DNA of 64,000 nt from Novosphingobium resinovorum (GCF_027922145.1 NZ_BSFC01000024.1:186001-250000), one strand, 5' to 3'; shown: positions 45,372 through 57,368, counted from the first letter of the stretch. A program made the numbers and translations. The notes: a model not told the origin generated them from the letters alone.

Positions 45372-46130
45372 ATGGCAACCAAGGCTCCCCCCCGCATCTT
45401 CTCCCCCGCCCGCCGCGCCGCCCTGCGCCGCCGGATGCTGCGCCTCCAGCAACAGCCGGATGCACCGCGCTACCTGATCGACGACATGGTGGAGGACGTG
45501 CTCGAACGCCTCTCCTTCCTGCGCTTCGAGCCGAAGACGGCGCTGGTTGTCGGCGATTACTCGAGGGCGCTTCCCGCGGCGCTACGGGCACAGGGCGTGG
45601 AAGTGACCGAGGTGGACCCGGCCATCGGCTTCGTTGAGGAACAGCCCTGGCCGTTCGACGGCTTCGACCTCATCGCCAGCCTCGGCACGCTGGACACCGT
45701 CAACGACCTTCCCGGCGCCTTCGTCCACGCACGCAAGGCGCTGGCGCCAGGCGGACTGCTGATCGCCAGCTTCCTCGGCTCCGGCAGCCTGCCGGTCATG
45801 CGCGAGGTCATGCTGGCGGCGGACGGCGAGCGCCCTGCCCCGCGCCTTCACCCCTCGGTGGACGTGCGTGCGGGAGCGCAACTGCTCCAGCGCACGCTCT
45901 ATGCCGACCCGGTGGCGGACCATCGCCATCTGGACGTGGGGTTCCGCAGCCTCGAACGCCTCGTCGGCGACTTGCGCGCGCAGGGTCTCGCCAATGTGCT
46001 CGCTGATCCCGGTCCGCAGCTGGGCAAGGCGGCGCGGGCGCGGGCGCACGATGCGTTTGCGGCCGCCGGTGAGGGCGGCCGCACGGTAGAGCGGTTCGAG
46101 ATCATGACGCTGTCCGGGTGGAAGCGCTGA
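45372..46130 (+). CDS. BioC/NDUFAF5-like methyltransferase
   Basis: A 252-residue SAM-dependent methyltransferase-like protein. The N-terminus (FSPARRAALRRRMLRLQQ) and the middle (YLIDDMVEDVLERLSFL) match the NDUFAF5/BioC-like group; the core is FDLIASLGTLDTVNDLPGA followed by KALAPGGLLIASFLG. The classical glycine motif I is weak (ALVVGDYSRAL). An AGGGGAG ribosome-binding site precedes the ATG at 45372. A longer in-frame reading to 45261 overlaps comF and is rejected. Confidence 0.8.
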   Translation: MATKAPPRIFSPARRAALRRRMLRLQQQPDAPRYLIDDMVEDVLERLSFLRFEPKTALVVGDYSRALPAALRAQGVEVTEVDPAIGFVEEQPWPFDGFDLIASLGTLDTVNDLPGAFVHARKALAPGGLLIASFLGSGSLPVMREVMLAADGERPAPRLHPSVDVRAGAQLLQRTLYADPVADHRHLDVGFRSLERLVGDLRAQGLANVLADPGPQLGKAARARAHDAFAAAGEGGRTVERFEIMTLSGWKR

Positions 46131-46145
46131 ACCCGTAAATCTCAT

Positions 46146-46227
46146 CGTCATTGCGAGGACCGAAGGTCGGAAGCAATCCAGAGCGGCCCAAACCGCCCTG
46201 GATTGCTTCGCTTCGCTCGCAATGACG
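46146..46227. repeat. Palindromic intergenic repeat, family A copy 6 (variant)
   Basis: Shares the outer arms CGTCATTGCGAG and the inner AAGCAATCCAG but has an altered stretch (GACCGAAGGTCGG) in the left arm that is itself a small palindrome. It separates the convergent methyltransferase and ppdK genes. Confidence 0.82.
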
Positions 46228-46240
46228 AACGCTGGCTTGC

Positions 46241-48904
<2,664 letters not shown>

Positions 48905-48959
48905 TAGTCCCAAATCTCCGGGATTTTTGCGCAAGAATGCAGACCGTGGGGAAACCCTC

Positions 48960-51257
48960 CTACCCCTCGATCCGCGAGAAATCCGCTACGTTGTGCACCG
49001 CAGCACGGAAGCGATCAAGCAGTGCAAGACGAGATGTTCTTTTTATGGAGTCAGTATCGTTGACTGTCACCTGATCAAAGAACCCGTCAATAGGTGCGCG
49101 AAGCGATGCCAGCGCACTCATTGCACTTGCGAAATCTTCTGCAGCAACGGCTGTGGCTGCCCGAGGTTCCGCAGCATCGAGCGCGTCGATCAACGCCTGT
49201 TCCGCCGGTTCGGCCGCATAGCCGAGCCCCGAGCCTGCCGCAGCATAGATTTCCTGCATATCGGGATCGTCCACGTTTTCGAGCGGGTCCTCGTCGCCGG
49301 TGTGCGGGTGCGCGGGTGCAGCATCAGACGCCGACCAGTTCTCCTTGCGCAGGATATTGGCGGCGCGCTTGTAGCCCGCGAGGAGGTTGGCGCCGTCCTC
49401 GCTGCCGACGAACGCCTGCAGCGCATGAACCCGGGCGAGCAGGCGAACCAGATCGTCCTCGCCGCCGAGCGCGAACACCGCGTCGATCAGGTCGTGGCGA
49501 ACACCCGCTTCCTTCTGCTGGACCTTGAGGCGGTCGGCGAAGAAGTCGAGAAGCGAAGCGGCTGCCTCACGCCCCGCAAACAACTGCTGTGCAAACTGAT
49601 CCCTAATCGGTCCTTCGCTAGCGTCTCCTAACGAGAATGGATCAATTGATTTACCGAGCAATTGCGTCAACGCATCCTGCGCGGCCTGCCGCTTCGAGGT
49701 AACATTCTCGATAAGATCGATGACTACAAACGATGCATATGCATGAACATATGCATTGGTAAGCGGCATTCTAATGTTGCCTTCTACCAATGTTCTAATG
49801 ATCGCTAGAACCGCTCGCCGAAGCGCGAAGGGGTCCTTCGAGCCAGTTGGTTTTTCTCCAATCGAGAAAAATCCGACAAGCGTATCCAACTTATCCGCCA
49901 GCGACACCGCCACGGTCACCGGAGCAGTCGGCACTTCGTCGCCCTGCCCAACCGGCTTGTAGTGGTCGCGGATGGCGTCGGCGACGGCGTCGGGCAGGCG
50001 CTCGGCGCGGGCGTAGTAGCCGCCCATGAGGCCCTGCAGTTCGGGGAACTCGCCGACCATCTCGGTGACGAGATCGGCCTTGCACAATTCCGCCGCCTGA
50101 CGCGCCAGTACGGGATCGCAGTTCGGGACGATGCCCTCGGCCGCCAGCCACTCGGCCAGCTTGGCCACGCGCTCGACCTTGTCGGCGACGGTGCCCAGCT
50201 TCTCGTGGAAGGTGATGCGGGCCAGCTTCTTCGCCTGATCCGACAGCGAAACCTTGCGGTCCTGCTGCCAGAAGAAGCGCGCGTCGGACAGGCGCGCGGC
50301 GAGAACCTTGCGGTTGCCCGCGACGATGCCCACGCCGCCGTCGGTGGCGTCGATGTTGGCGGTGCAGACGAAGGCGTCTGCAAGGTTGCCGTCAGCGTCC
50401 TCGCAGACGAAATACTTCTGGTTGACGCGCGCGGTCAGCTGGATTGTCTCGGGCGGGACTTCGAGGAACGCCTCGTCGAAGCGGCCGAGCAGCGGCACCG
50501 GCCATTCGGTGAGGCCGGCGTTCTCGATCACCAGCCCCTCGTCTTCGACCAGCTTGAGACCGGCGGCGGCAGCGACGTTGCGCGCCTCGTCGCGGATCAG
50601 GTCCTGGCGTTCGACATGATCGACGATGACGTGGCAGGCGGACAGCTTGCGGGCATAGTCATGCGCGCCGCCGATGGTGATCTCGCCGGGCGCGTGGAAG
50701 CGGTGGCCCTTCGTGGCATAGCCCGAGCGGATGCCGCCGACTTCGCACTCGACGAGGTCCTCGCCCAGAATGGCGACGATGCCGGAGAGCGGGCGCACCC
50801 AGCGCAGCGAATCCGTGCCGATCGACGCGGCGCCCCAGCGCTGCGACTTGGGCCAGGGGAAAGCGCGCACGATGGCAGGGATCGCCTCGGCCAGCACGTC
50901 CTTCACGGCGCGGCCGGGCTTCTCGACGACGGCGAAGTAGGTGTCCTTGCCCTTGACGTCGCGGACTTCAAGCTGGTCCTTGGTCAGGCCGGTCTTGCGC
51001 AGGAAGCCTTCGAGCGCCTGCTCGGGCGCGCTGGTGGCGGGGCCTTTGGTCTCCTCGCTGACGGCCTCGGTCACGTCCGGCATGCCATTGGCGATGAGCG
51101 CGAGGCGGCGCGGCGTGGACCACACGGTGATCTGGCCGGGCGTGACGCCTGCGGCCGCGAGTTCCTTGCGGAACAGTTTTTCCAGATCGGCGCGCGCGCC
51201 CGCCTGCATGCGGGCGGGGATTTCTTCACTGCGCAGTTCGAGAAGGAAGTCGGTCAT
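48960..51257 (-). CDS. glyS: Glycine--tRNA ligase beta subunit
   Basis: A 765-residue beta subunit of the tetrameric GlyRS. It starts [15 protein letters not shown], has the conserved [28 protein letters not shown], and [17 protein letters not shown] blocks, the HD-like core ([15 protein letters not shown]), and a C-terminal anticodon-binding domain. The [16 protein letters not shown] signature is intact. Two stretches (about 49600-49900 and 48990-49150) are clearly more AT-rich than the rest of the gene. Its ATG overlaps the glyQ stop. Confidence 0.95.
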   Translation of the reverse strand: MTDFLLELRSEEIPARMQAGARADLEKLFRKELAAAGVTPGQITVWSTPRRLALIANGMPDVTEAVSEETKGPATSAPEQALEGFLRKTGLTKDQLEVRDVKGKDTYFAVVEKPGRAVKDVLAEAIPAIVRAFPWPKSQRWGAASIGTDSLRWVRPLSGIVAILGEDLVECEVGGIRSGYATKGHRFHAPGEITIGGAHDYARKLSACHVIVDHVERQDLIRDEARNVAAAAGLKLVEDEGLVIENAGLTEWPVPLLGRFDEAFLEVPPETIQLTARVNQKYFVCEDADGNLADAFVCTANIDATDGGVGIVAGNRKVLAARLSDARFFWQQDRKVSLSDQAKKLARITFHEKLGTVADKVERVAKLAEWLAAEGIVPNCDPVLARQAAELCKADLVTEMVGEFPELQGLMGGYYARAERLPDAVADAIRDHYKPVGQGDEVPTAPVTVAVSLADKLDTLVGFFSIGEKPTGSKDPFALRRAVLAIIRTLVEGNIRMPLTNAYVHAYASFVVIDLIENVTSKRQAAQDALTQLLGKSIDPFSLGDASEGPIRDQFAQQLFAGREAAASLLDFFADRLKVQQKEAGVRHDLIDAVFALGGEDDLVRLLARVHALQAFVGSEDGANLLAGYKRAANILRKENWSASDAAPAHPHTGDEDPLENVDDPDMQEIYAAAGSGLGYAAEPAEQALIDALDAAEPRAATAVAAEDFASAMSALASLRAPIDGFFDQVTVNDTDSIKRTSRLALLDRFRAAVHNVADFSRIEG

Positions 51258-52156
51258 ACGGTCCACCCGGGGAACTTGGCTTCCCACTTGTCCTTGTTCA
51301 CGTCGATCCACGCCTGACACGATCCCTTGGCGAGATCGCGCACGCGGGCCATGTAGCTGGCGCGTTCCTGCACAGAGATCACGCCGCGCGCCTGTAGCAG
51401 ATTGAACAGGTGCGACGCCTCGATCGCCTGATCGTAGGCCGCGAGCGGCACCTTGGCGTCGATGCAGCGCATGCACTCGGCCTCGGCGGCCTTGAAGCCG
51501 GCGAACAGCGCATCGGTGTCGGCGATCTCGAAGTTGTACTTCGACTGCTGCTGCTCGTTGGCGAGGAAGACGTCGCCGTAGCTCACGCCTTCGTTGTTGA
51601 AGCGAAGGTCGTAGACCGAGTCCACGCCCTGAATGTACATCGCCAGACGTTCGAGGCCGTACGTCAGTTCGCCCGCGACGGGCTTGCAGTCGAAGCCGCC
51701 CATCTGCTGGAAGTAGGTGAACTGCGTCACTTCCATGCCGTCGCACCACACCTCCCAGCCCAGACCCCAGGCGCCCAGCGTCGGGCTTTCCCAGTCGTCC
51801 TCGACGAAGCGGATGTCGTGCTCCAGCGGATCGACGCCGATCTCGGCGAGGCTCTGCAGGTACAGTTCCTGAAGGTTCTCCGGGTTCGGCTTCAGGATCA
51901 CCTGATACTGATAATAGTGCTGCAGCCGGTTCGGATTCTCGCCATAACGCCCGTCGGTCGGGCGGCGCGAGGGCTGGACATAGGCGGCCTTCCACGGCTC
52001 AGGGCCGAGCGCGCGCAGCGTCGTGGCGGGGTGGAAGGTGCCTGCGCCCATGCGCATGTCGTAAGGCTGCAGGATGAGGCAGCCCTGCGCGCTCCAGAAG
52101 TTGTGGAGCGTCAGGATCATGTCCTGGAAGCTGAGCGGCTGTTTGGCGGCGGTCAT
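51254..52156 (-). CDS. glyQ: Glycine--tRNA ligase alpha subunit
   Basis: A 300-residue catalytic alpha subunit of GlyRS. Family landmarks: [38 protein letters not shown] (20 residues), [19 protein letters not shown], and [17 protein letters not shown]. The ATG at 52156 fits the conserved start. Overlaps glyS by four bases (ATGA), so the two subunits are made in coupled fashion. Confidence 0.96.
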   Translation of the reverse strand: MTAAKQPLSFQDMILTLHNFWSAQGCLILQPYDMRMGAGTFHPATTLRALGPEPWKAAYVQPSRRPTDGRYGENPNRLQHYYQYQVILKPNPENLQELYLQSLAEIGVDPLEHDIRFVEDDWESPTLGAWGLGWEVWCDGMEVTQFTYFQQMGGFDCKPVAGELTYGLERLAMYIQGVDSVYDLRFNNEGVSYGDVFLANEQQQSKYNFEIADTDALFAGFKAAEAECMRCIDAKVPLAAYDQAIEASHLFNLLQARGVISVQERASYMARVRDLAKGSCQAWIDVNKDKWEAKFPGWTV

Positions 52157-52267
52157 TGCGGTTCCGTCGAATTCTTGAATGCGCGGCCTTTGGCGGATCG
52201 GGGCTGTCAAATCAACAACACAAAGCATTGCGGTTCAGCCTCCGCGATCGGGCAATGTCAGGTTTTG

Positions 52268-52323
52268 TTGACACAGTCAGAGAATCGCGACATAAAGTAA
52301 GGCATACCTGACATATAGTCAGG
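52268..52323 (+). promoter_or_regulatory. Promoter region with two palindromes before the XRE module
   Basis: A TTGACA hexamer (52268-52273) has a CATAAA 17 bp downstream as a possible -10. Overlapping it is TGAC-ACA-GTCA (52269-52279), and downstream is a perfect CCTGAC-ATATA-GTCAGG (52307-52323). Both share the TGAC/GTCA half-site. Together they look like an operator for the XRE protein encoded downstream, i.e. autorepression; this is inference from position and symmetry. Confidence 0.6.
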
Positions 52324-52343
52324 ACTTCATGACGAGGTGCATC

Positions 52344-52616
52344 ATGACCCGTTTCGCAAAGAGCGTCACCGTCCGCAGCGTTCTGGAAACCCTGTTCTTC
52401 GGCAAGCCCGGCGCCACCGCCGAGGAACGCCGCAACTACCTGTGCTGGGGTCACCCCGCGCCGCGCGCCGAGCACAAGGTGATCGTGCTGCTGGCGATGG
52501 CGCTGACCGCACTCGCCGTGGCGCTGATCGCTTTCGAGGCGGATGCCGCCCCCCGGTCGCAGACGCACAATGCCGAGCCGGTCTCGCGCATCGTGGTCCT
52601 CGCCCCGCTGGCCTGA
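52344..52616 (+). CDS. Hypothetical small membrane protein of the XRE module
   Basis: A 90-residue protein I do not recognise. It has one hydrophobic segment (about residues 46-66, VIVLLAMALTALAVALIAF) between a basic/charged N-terminal half containing EERRNYLCWGHP and a short polar tail. The ATG at 52344 follows an upstream in-frame ATG at 52329; the later one is nearer the charged start. The next gene begins two bases after its stop. Confidence 0.6.
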   Translation: MTRFAKSVTVRSVLETLFFGKPGATAEERRNYLCWGHPAPRAEHKVIVLLAMALTALAVALIAFEADAAPRSQTHNAEPVSRIVVLAPLA

Positions 52617-52618
52617 AT

Positions 52619-52816
52619 GTGAACAACCGGCTGAAAGTGCTGCGCGCGGAGCGCAACTGGAGCCAGGCCGAGCTTGCCGAGCGCCTCGACGTATCCCGCC
52701 AGGCGGTGAACGCGATCGAAACCGGCAAGCACGACCCCTCGCTCCCCCTCGCCTTCCGCATCGCGCGGCTGTTCGCCCTTTCCATCGAGGAGATATTCGA
52801 TGACGGACATCGCTGA
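52619..52816 (+). CDS. XRE family transcriptional regulator
   Basis: A 65-residue, one-domain HTH_3 protein: LKVLRAERNWSQAELAERLD, then VSRQAVNAIETGKHDPSL, the standard two helices, ending SIEEIFDD as in small Cro/CI-like regulators of the YozG type. Start is GTG at 52619, two bases after the preceding stop. Its end overlaps the next gene by 17 bp. It probably controls the module's own promoter, which carries two palindromes. Confidence 0.88.
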   Translation: MNNRLKVLRAERNWSQAELAERLDVSRQAVNAIETGKHDPSLPLAFRIARLFALSIEEIFDDGHR

Positions 52817-53456
52817 AACCAAGAAGCCGCTCGGCACCGTCGGCGTCGCCCTGAGGCTTGGCGGCGGGTTCTTCCTTGCGATCTTCGGAGCGGGGATCGC
52901 TGCGGGCGTGATCGCCGCATGGCGCGAGCATGGTGAGTTCCGCACCGGCGTCGTGATCGGCCTCGGGCTGGCCGCGCTGGCGCTCGTTGGCGGAGGATGG
53001 CTGATATTCTCGGCGCGAGGCACTCTCGCGTTACCGCGCAGTCCGCAGGTTCGACGTTCACGGATCGCGCTTTATGCTTCGCTCGGCATATCGACGGTTA
53101 TCGGAGTGGCCGCCGGGTTTGCATGGCAGATGCAAGTCAGTCACGCCGATCCGGCGCATGGCATTGCGAACATGTTTTCAGCAACGCCCTTGAGCCTTCC
53201 GCTTACGCTGACAGTGCTGGCTGCGTGGATCGTCACGGTCGCCTTGTCGCTTTACTGGCACACCACCCTCGATGAAATCGAGCGCGCCGAATACGAATTC
53301 GGTGCGATGGCCGGGCTTTATGCCTTCGTCACGGTGGCGCCTGCGTGGTGGCTGGCGTGGCGCGGCGGGCTGCTGCCCGAACCGAACGGCGTCGCGATCT
53401 GCCTGATGGTCTGCATCGTCTGGTGCGTCGGGTGGGGCTGGCGCCGCTGGCGCTGA
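52800..53456 (+). CDS. Hypothetical polytopic membrane protein of the XRE module
   Basis: A 218-residue membrane protein with six hydrophobic segments (near residues 18-40, 52-70, 90-108, 128-150, 170-188, 196-212). Between segments 4 and 5 is the acidic loop HTTLDEIERAEYEFGAMAG, a motif seen in small membrane proteins encoded beside XRE regulators. The function is unknown. It overlaps the XRE gene by 17 bp. Confidence 0.7.
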   Translation: MTDIAETKKPLGTVGVALRLGGGFFLAIFGAGIAAGVIAAWREHGEFRTGVVIGLGLAALALVGGGWLIFSARGTLALPRSPQVRRSRIALYASLGISTVIGVAAGFAWQMQVSHADPAHGIANMFSATPLSLPLTLTVLAAWIVTVALSLYWHTTLDEIERAEYEFGAMAGLYAFVTVAPAWWLAWRGGLLPEPNGVAICLMVCIVWCVGWGWRRWR

Positions 53457-53499
53457 TCCGTTCATTCATCCTTACAGTCTCCTGCCCGATAGGAATGCC

Positions 53500-54408
53500 A
53501 TGACCCCCGCCCGCATCAAACTTCGCAACTGGCTTGGCTCCACCCTGCTCGCCTTCACTGCCCTGCCCTCGCCGCTGGCCTCGGCGCAGGAGGCCGCACA
53601 AAGCTCCACCGTTCGCCCCGCGCTCTGGAAAGTCGCGGACGAGGACACCACGATCTGGCTGTTCGGCACGATCCACGTCCTGCCCGAGCAGGTGGACTGG
53701 TACGCCGGTCCGGTCGCCAAGGCGCTCGACAGCGCGCAGGAACTGGTGACCGAGATACCCATAGACGACACCGAACAGGCGCAGGGCACGATCCTGCAGA
53801 TGGCCGCGCGCAAGGATGGCAAGTCCCTGCGCGACATGCTCTCCGCCAAGGAGCGCACCGCCTACGAGGGCGCGCTGACATCCATCGGCATCCCGGCGCA
53901 GGCTTTCGATGCCAACGATGCCTGGTTCGCCGCTCTGATGCTGACGCTGATCCCGCTCAAGACCGCCGGCTACAACACCGAGACCGGCATCGACCAGCAG
54001 GTCGCGGCAAGGGCGCGGGCGCGGCATCTGGCCAACCATGCCTTCGAGACCGTCGACTACCAGATCGGCCTGTTCGACAACCTCTCCGAACCGACCCAGC
54101 GCGCCTATCTCGACGAAGTGGTCGAGGCCCTGCCCGACGTGAAAACCGATGTCGACAGGATGGTCGCCGCGTGGAAGGCGGGCGATGCCGACCACCTCGC
54201 CGAACTGATGAACGAAGACGAGAGCGATCCGGAAATCCGCAAGGTGCTGATCACCGACCGCAATGCCAACTGGGCGAAGTGGCTCAAGACGCGCCTCGAC
54301 AAGCCGGGCACGGTGTTCGTCGCGGTGGGCGCCGGGCATCTCGCCGGGCCGGGCAGCGTGCAGGACCAGCTTGCCGCAGCGGGCGTTTCCTCGACCCGGG
54401 TGCAGTAG
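53500..54408 (+). CDS. TraB/GumN family protein (copy 1)
   Basis: A 302-residue TraB/GumN protein with a signal peptide (cleavage near LASAQ, residue 30). The two family GxxH motifs are intact: WLFGTIHVLPEQ near residue 54 and VAVGAGHLAGPG near residue 279; glutamate in the TEIP segment is the third expected residue. The family is related to the metalloprotease Tiki. It is followed with no gap by a second, divergent copy. Confidence 0.86.
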   Translation: MTPARIKLRNWLGSTLLAFTALPSPLASAQEAAQSSTVRPALWKVADEDTTIWLFGTIHVLPEQVDWYAGPVAKALDSAQELVTEIPIDDTEQAQGTILQMAARKDGKSLRDMLSAKERTAYEGALTSIGIPAQAFDANDAWFAALMLTLIPLKTAGYNTETGIDQQVAARARARHLANHAFETVDYQIGLFDNLSEPTQRAYLDEVVEALPDVKTDVDRMVAAWKAGDADHLAELMNEDESDPEIRKVLITDRNANWAKWLKTRLDKPGTVFVAVGAGHLAGPGSVQDQLAAAGVSSTRVQ

Positions 54409-55263
54409 ATGATCCGTCGTTTTGCGGTACTACTGGCGATCGCCGGGCTGGTCGCCTGTTCGAGCGAGCCCCAGCAGGCCAACCCCGCGTTGTGGCGGGT
54501 CGAGGACGGTCAGGGCCACGCCGGTTGGCTCTTCGGCACGATCCACAGCGCCGAGCGCCCCCTTGCGTGGCGCACGGCGAAAGTCAGTTCCGCACTGGAC
54601 GAAGCCGGATCAATCATGGTCGAAGTCGGCAACCTCGCGAACGAGGCGGAAGTCGCCGCCACTTTCGAAAGCCTCGCGCGCAGCGAGAACGAACCGCCGC
54701 TTTCCGAACGCGTACCGCCGAAAGACCGCGCCGCCCTCACCGCCTTACTCAAGAAGAGCGGCCGGGGCGACGGCGACTTCGCGGCGATGGATACCTGGGC
54801 CGCAGCCCTGACGCTCGCCCGCGCTGGAGCCGACGAAGGCGATACCCGCAACGGTGTCGACCGCGCCGTGATCGCGGCGGCGGGGCAAAGGCCGGTGGTC
54901 GAACTCGAAGGCGCTGCCGCGCAGCTCGGCCTGTTCGACGCCCTGCCCGAGCGCGAGCAGCGCGACCTCCTCGCCGCCGTCGTCGCCGAGGCCGCCTATC
55001 CCGAACGCGATCTTTCGGCCAGCTGGCGCAAGGGCGACATGAACGCGATCGAGGCGGAGACCCGCTCGGGCCTGCTCGCCGACCCGGAACTGCGCGCAGT
55101 GCTGTTCACCGGCCGCAACCGGCGCTGGACCGGCCGGATCGCACGGGCGGTTCGCTCGGGCAGCAAGCCGTTCGTGGCTGTCGGCGCAGCGCACATGGCC
55201 GGGCCTGAGGGATTGCCCGCAATGCTGACGGCCGAGGGGTTCACGGTCACGCGGGTGGAGTGA
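54409..55263 (+). CDS. TraB/GumN family lipoprotein (copy 2)
   Basis: A 284-residue paralogue of the preceding protein, with a lipoprotein signal (VACSS, Cys at residue 17). Motifs are WLFGTIHSAERP and VAVGAAHMAGPEG, with the glutamate in IMVEVGN. Its ATG directly follows the TAG of copy 1, so the two are one transcript. One copy is predicted to be soluble and secreted, the other membrane-anchored. Low similarity between the two suggests an old duplication. Confidence 0.85.
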   Translation: MIRRFAVLLAIAGLVACSSEPQQANPALWRVEDGQGHAGWLFGTIHSAERPLAWRTAKVSSALDEAGSIMVEVGNLANEAEVAATFESLARSENEPPLSERVPPKDRAALTALLKKSGRGDGDFAAMDTWAAALTLARAGADEGDTRNGVDRAVIAAAGQRPVVELEGAAAQLGLFDALPEREQRDLLAAVVAEAAYPERDLSASWRKGDMNAIEAETRSGLLADPELRAVLFTGRNRRWTGRIARAVRSGSKPFVAVGAAHMAGPEGLPAMLTAEGFTVTRVE

Positions 55264-55270
55264 GGCTTTG

Positions 55271-55348
55271 GGGGCTTCGACAAGCTCAGCCTGAGCGGAA
55301 TTGGGAGATTTATTCCAACCCCGCTCACCCTGAGCTTGTCGAAGGGTC
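55271..55348. repeat. Palindromic intergenic repeat, family B copy 2
   Basis: Arms GGGGCTTCGACAAGCTCAGC and GCTTGTCGAAGGGTC around ATTTATTCC. It is the reverse orientation of the copy at 5661-5740. The remaining gap to rplY (to 55532) shows nothing else I can name. Confidence 0.85.
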
Positions 55349-55532
55349 GCAACCGCCCCCTCAAACGCCGCGACATCCCGCCCACGGACGCACGAACGGC
55401 TTGCTTTTCCGCCCGTCTCCCAGTAAGGGCCGCGCCTTCCTGTCATGGTCATCCCTGGAGGCGTGGCAGGACGGTGCGCACCGATGAGCGGCGCGTCATC
55501 GCATTATTATCCAGTTTTGAAAGGCAAGATCC

Positions 55533-56141
55533 ATGAGCGATACGCTTAACCTGCCGGCCGAGACGCGTGATCGGGCTGGCAAGGGAGCCTCCCGTGCACT
55601 GCGTCGTGAAGGTCGCGTCCCCGCCGTCATCTACGGTGGCAACGAAGAGCCCCTCGCGATCCACGTCCAGGAAAAGGAGTTGGCCCGCCAGCTCGGAACC
55701 GGCCACTTCTTCAACTCGATCATCGAAGTCGAAGTCGACGGCAAGAAGTTCCGCACCCAGCCCAAGGACGTTGCCTTCCACCCGGTCAGTGACCGTCCGC
55801 TCCACGCCGACTTCCTGCGTCTCGCCAACGGCGCGACCGTGCACGTCAACGTGCCCGTCGTGTTCAAGAACGAAGAGCTGTCGCCGGGCCTGAAGCGCGG
55901 CGGCGTGCTGAACATCGTTCGCCACGACCTCGAACTGGTCTGCGACGCCGAGAAGATCCCGCACGAGATCACCATCGACGTGACCGGCTTCGACGTGGGC
56001 GAATCGATCCACATCAGCCACGTCAAGCTGCCCAAGGGCGTCGAGAGCGCGATCACCGACCGTGACTACACGATCGCGACGATCGCTGCTCCCTCTGCCC
56101 TGCGCAGCGAAGAAGGCGAAGCAGCGGCCGAGGCCGAGTAA
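55533..56141 (+). CDS. rplY: Large ribosomal subunit protein bL25 (Ctc/TL5 form)
   Basis: A 202-residue L25 of the long form: the 5S-rRNA-binding domain (about residues 1-95: [21 protein letters not shown], split) plus the C-terminal TL5/Ctc beta domain, ending in an acidic tail [10 protein letters not shown]. The ATG at 55533 is standard. It is followed by a terminator and pth; the rplY-pth pair is common. Confidence 0.93.
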   Translation: MSDTLNLPAETRDRAGKGASRALRREGRVPAVIYGGNEEPLAIHVQEKELARQLGTGHFFNSIIEVEVDGKKFRTQPKDVAFHPVSDRPLHADFLRLANGATVHVNVPVVFKNEELSPGLKRGGVLNIVRHDLELVCDAEKIPHEITIDVTGFDVGESIHISHVKLPKGVESAITDRDYTIATIAAPSALRSEEGEAAAEAE

Positions 56142-56167
56142 GCTTCTCCTGCTTTCGGGTAGAAAAC

Positions 56168-56205
56168 GGCCTCTCCCACCCCGCGTGGGAGGGGCCTTTT
56201 CTTTT
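56168..56205 (+). terminator. Rho-independent terminator after rplY
   Basis: GGCCTCTCCCAC and GTGGGAGGGGCC pair around CCCGC, followed by TTTTCTTTT. It is 26 bp after the rplY stop and shortly before pth, so it may attenuate rather than end read-through into pth. Confidence 0.8.
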
Positions 56206-56239
56206 CATGCAACCGCAAGGACGCAGGCAAGGAATACGG

Positions 56240-56815
56240 ATGGCCACGCAGCTTTGGGTCGGTCTGGGCAATCCCGGTCCGCAGTATGTCTTCAACCGCC
56301 ACAACGTCGGCTTCATGGTTGCCGACGCGATCGCCGAGATTCACGGCTTCGGCCCGGTCCAGAAGAAGTTCCAGGGCTGGCTGCAGGAAGGCCGCATCGG
56401 CAGCGACAAAGTGCTGCTGCTCAAGCCCGCCACTTTCATGAACGAGAGCGGCCGCTCGGTGAGCGAGGCGATGCGCTTCTACAAGCTGGACTTGTCCGCC
56501 CTCACCGTCTTCCATGACGAACTCGACCTCGCGCCGTTCAAGGTGAAGGTGAAGCAGGGCGGCGGCCATGCCGGGCACAACGGGCTGCGCTCGATCGACC
56601 AGCACCTCGGGGCGGAGTTCCGCCGCGTGCGGCTCGGCATAGGCCATCCTGGGCACAAGGACCGCGTCCACGGCTATGTGCTGGGCAACTACGCCAAGGC
56701 CGAGATGGACCCGCTGGCCGACATGCTGGGCGCGGTGGCGGCGGAAGCGGATCGGCTTGCGAACGGCGACGACGCCCGCTTCATGAACGACGTGGCGCTG
56801 CGCCAGCAGGACTGA
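56240..56815 (+). CDS. pth: Peptidyl-tRNA hydrolase
   Basis: A 191-residue enzyme that recycles peptidyl-tRNA dropped by ribosomes. It begins LWVGLGNPGPQY, has HNVGFMVAD with the catalytic His, PATFMNESGRSV, HDELDLAPFKVK, and GGGHAGHNGLRSI. The ATG at 56240 matches the family. The next gene is on the same strand but behind its own sigma-54 promoter. Confidence 0.95.
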   Translation: MATQLWVGLGNPGPQYVFNRHNVGFMVADAIAEIHGFGPVQKKFQGWLQEGRIGSDKVLLLKPATFMNESGRSVSEAMRFYKLDLSALTVFHDELDLAPFKVKVKQGGGHAGHNGLRSIDQHLGAEFRRVRLGIGHPGHKDRVHGYVLGNYAKAEMDPLADMLGAVAAEADRLANGDDARFMNDVALRQQD

Positions 56816-56889
56816 AGGGTGTCGAGTTAGCTTACATATGGATCGCTTCACCCCTGCCTGATTCAATGAAATTGGCGGAAATTGGCGAT

Positions 56890-56904
56890 TGGCACGGTGG
56901 TTGC
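56890..56904 (+). promoter_or_regulatory. Sigma-54 (-24/-12) promoter
   Basis: TGGCACG at 56890-56896 and TTGC at 56901-56904 give GG-N10-GC, an exact fit to the sigma-54 consensus. The predicted start, near 56916, is about 30 bp before the ATG of the PEP-CTERM gene. Such promoters need an enhancer-binding activator; in PEP-CTERM systems PrsR is the usual candidate. Confidence 0.82.
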
Positions 56905-56947
56905 GTATTGGCGGTCAACCAACACGGGTAACTGGGGTAAGACTACG

Positions 56948-57337
56948 ATGATCCGCAAGACTCTGATCGCACTTACGATCACCGCCGGCGCAACCGTCGC
57001 CATGGCCTCGCCCGCGCAGGCGACCTATTCGAAGGGCAAGCATACGCACTCCTGCGATTGCGGCGACAAGACCGGCAGGAAGATGTGCGGCGGCAGCACC
57101 TCCACCAGCAGCTCGACTTCGGGCGGCACCACGACGACTTCGGGCGGCACGACCAGCACCTCGGGTGGCACGACGACTTCGGGCGGTTCGACCTCCGGCG
57201 GCACCACCTCGACCTCGGGCGGTTCGAGCGGTGGTTCCTCGGGCGGCACCGCGGTTCCGGAGCCGGGCATGCTGGGCATGCTGGGTGCAGGCCTGATCGG
57301 CCTGGCCTACGCGCGCCGCCGCAAGGCCCGCGCCTGA
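56948..57337 (+). CDS. PEP-CTERM sorting domain protein
   Basis: A 129-residue exported protein. Signal peptide ends near ASPAQA (residue 21). A short cysteine cluster follows (HSCDCGDKTGRKMCGG), then about 60 residues of Ser/Thr/Gly repeats (units like TSTSGGTT). The C-terminus is a PEP-CTERM sorting signal: VPEPGMLGMLGAGLIGLAYA followed by RRRKARA. Exosortase EpsH is expected to cleave it. A sigma-54 promoter lies upstream; a GGGG ribosome-binding site precedes the ATG at 56948. Confidence 0.88.
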   Translation: MIRKTLIALTITAGATVAMASPAQATYSKGKHTHSCDCGDKTGRKMCGGSTSTSSSTSGGTTTTSGGTTSTSGGTTTSGGSTSGGTTSTSGGSSGGSSGGTAVPEPGMLGMLGAGLIGLAYARRRKARA

Positions 57338-57368
57338 TATTTCGGCACTGGTGCCCACCCCGCTGCGA

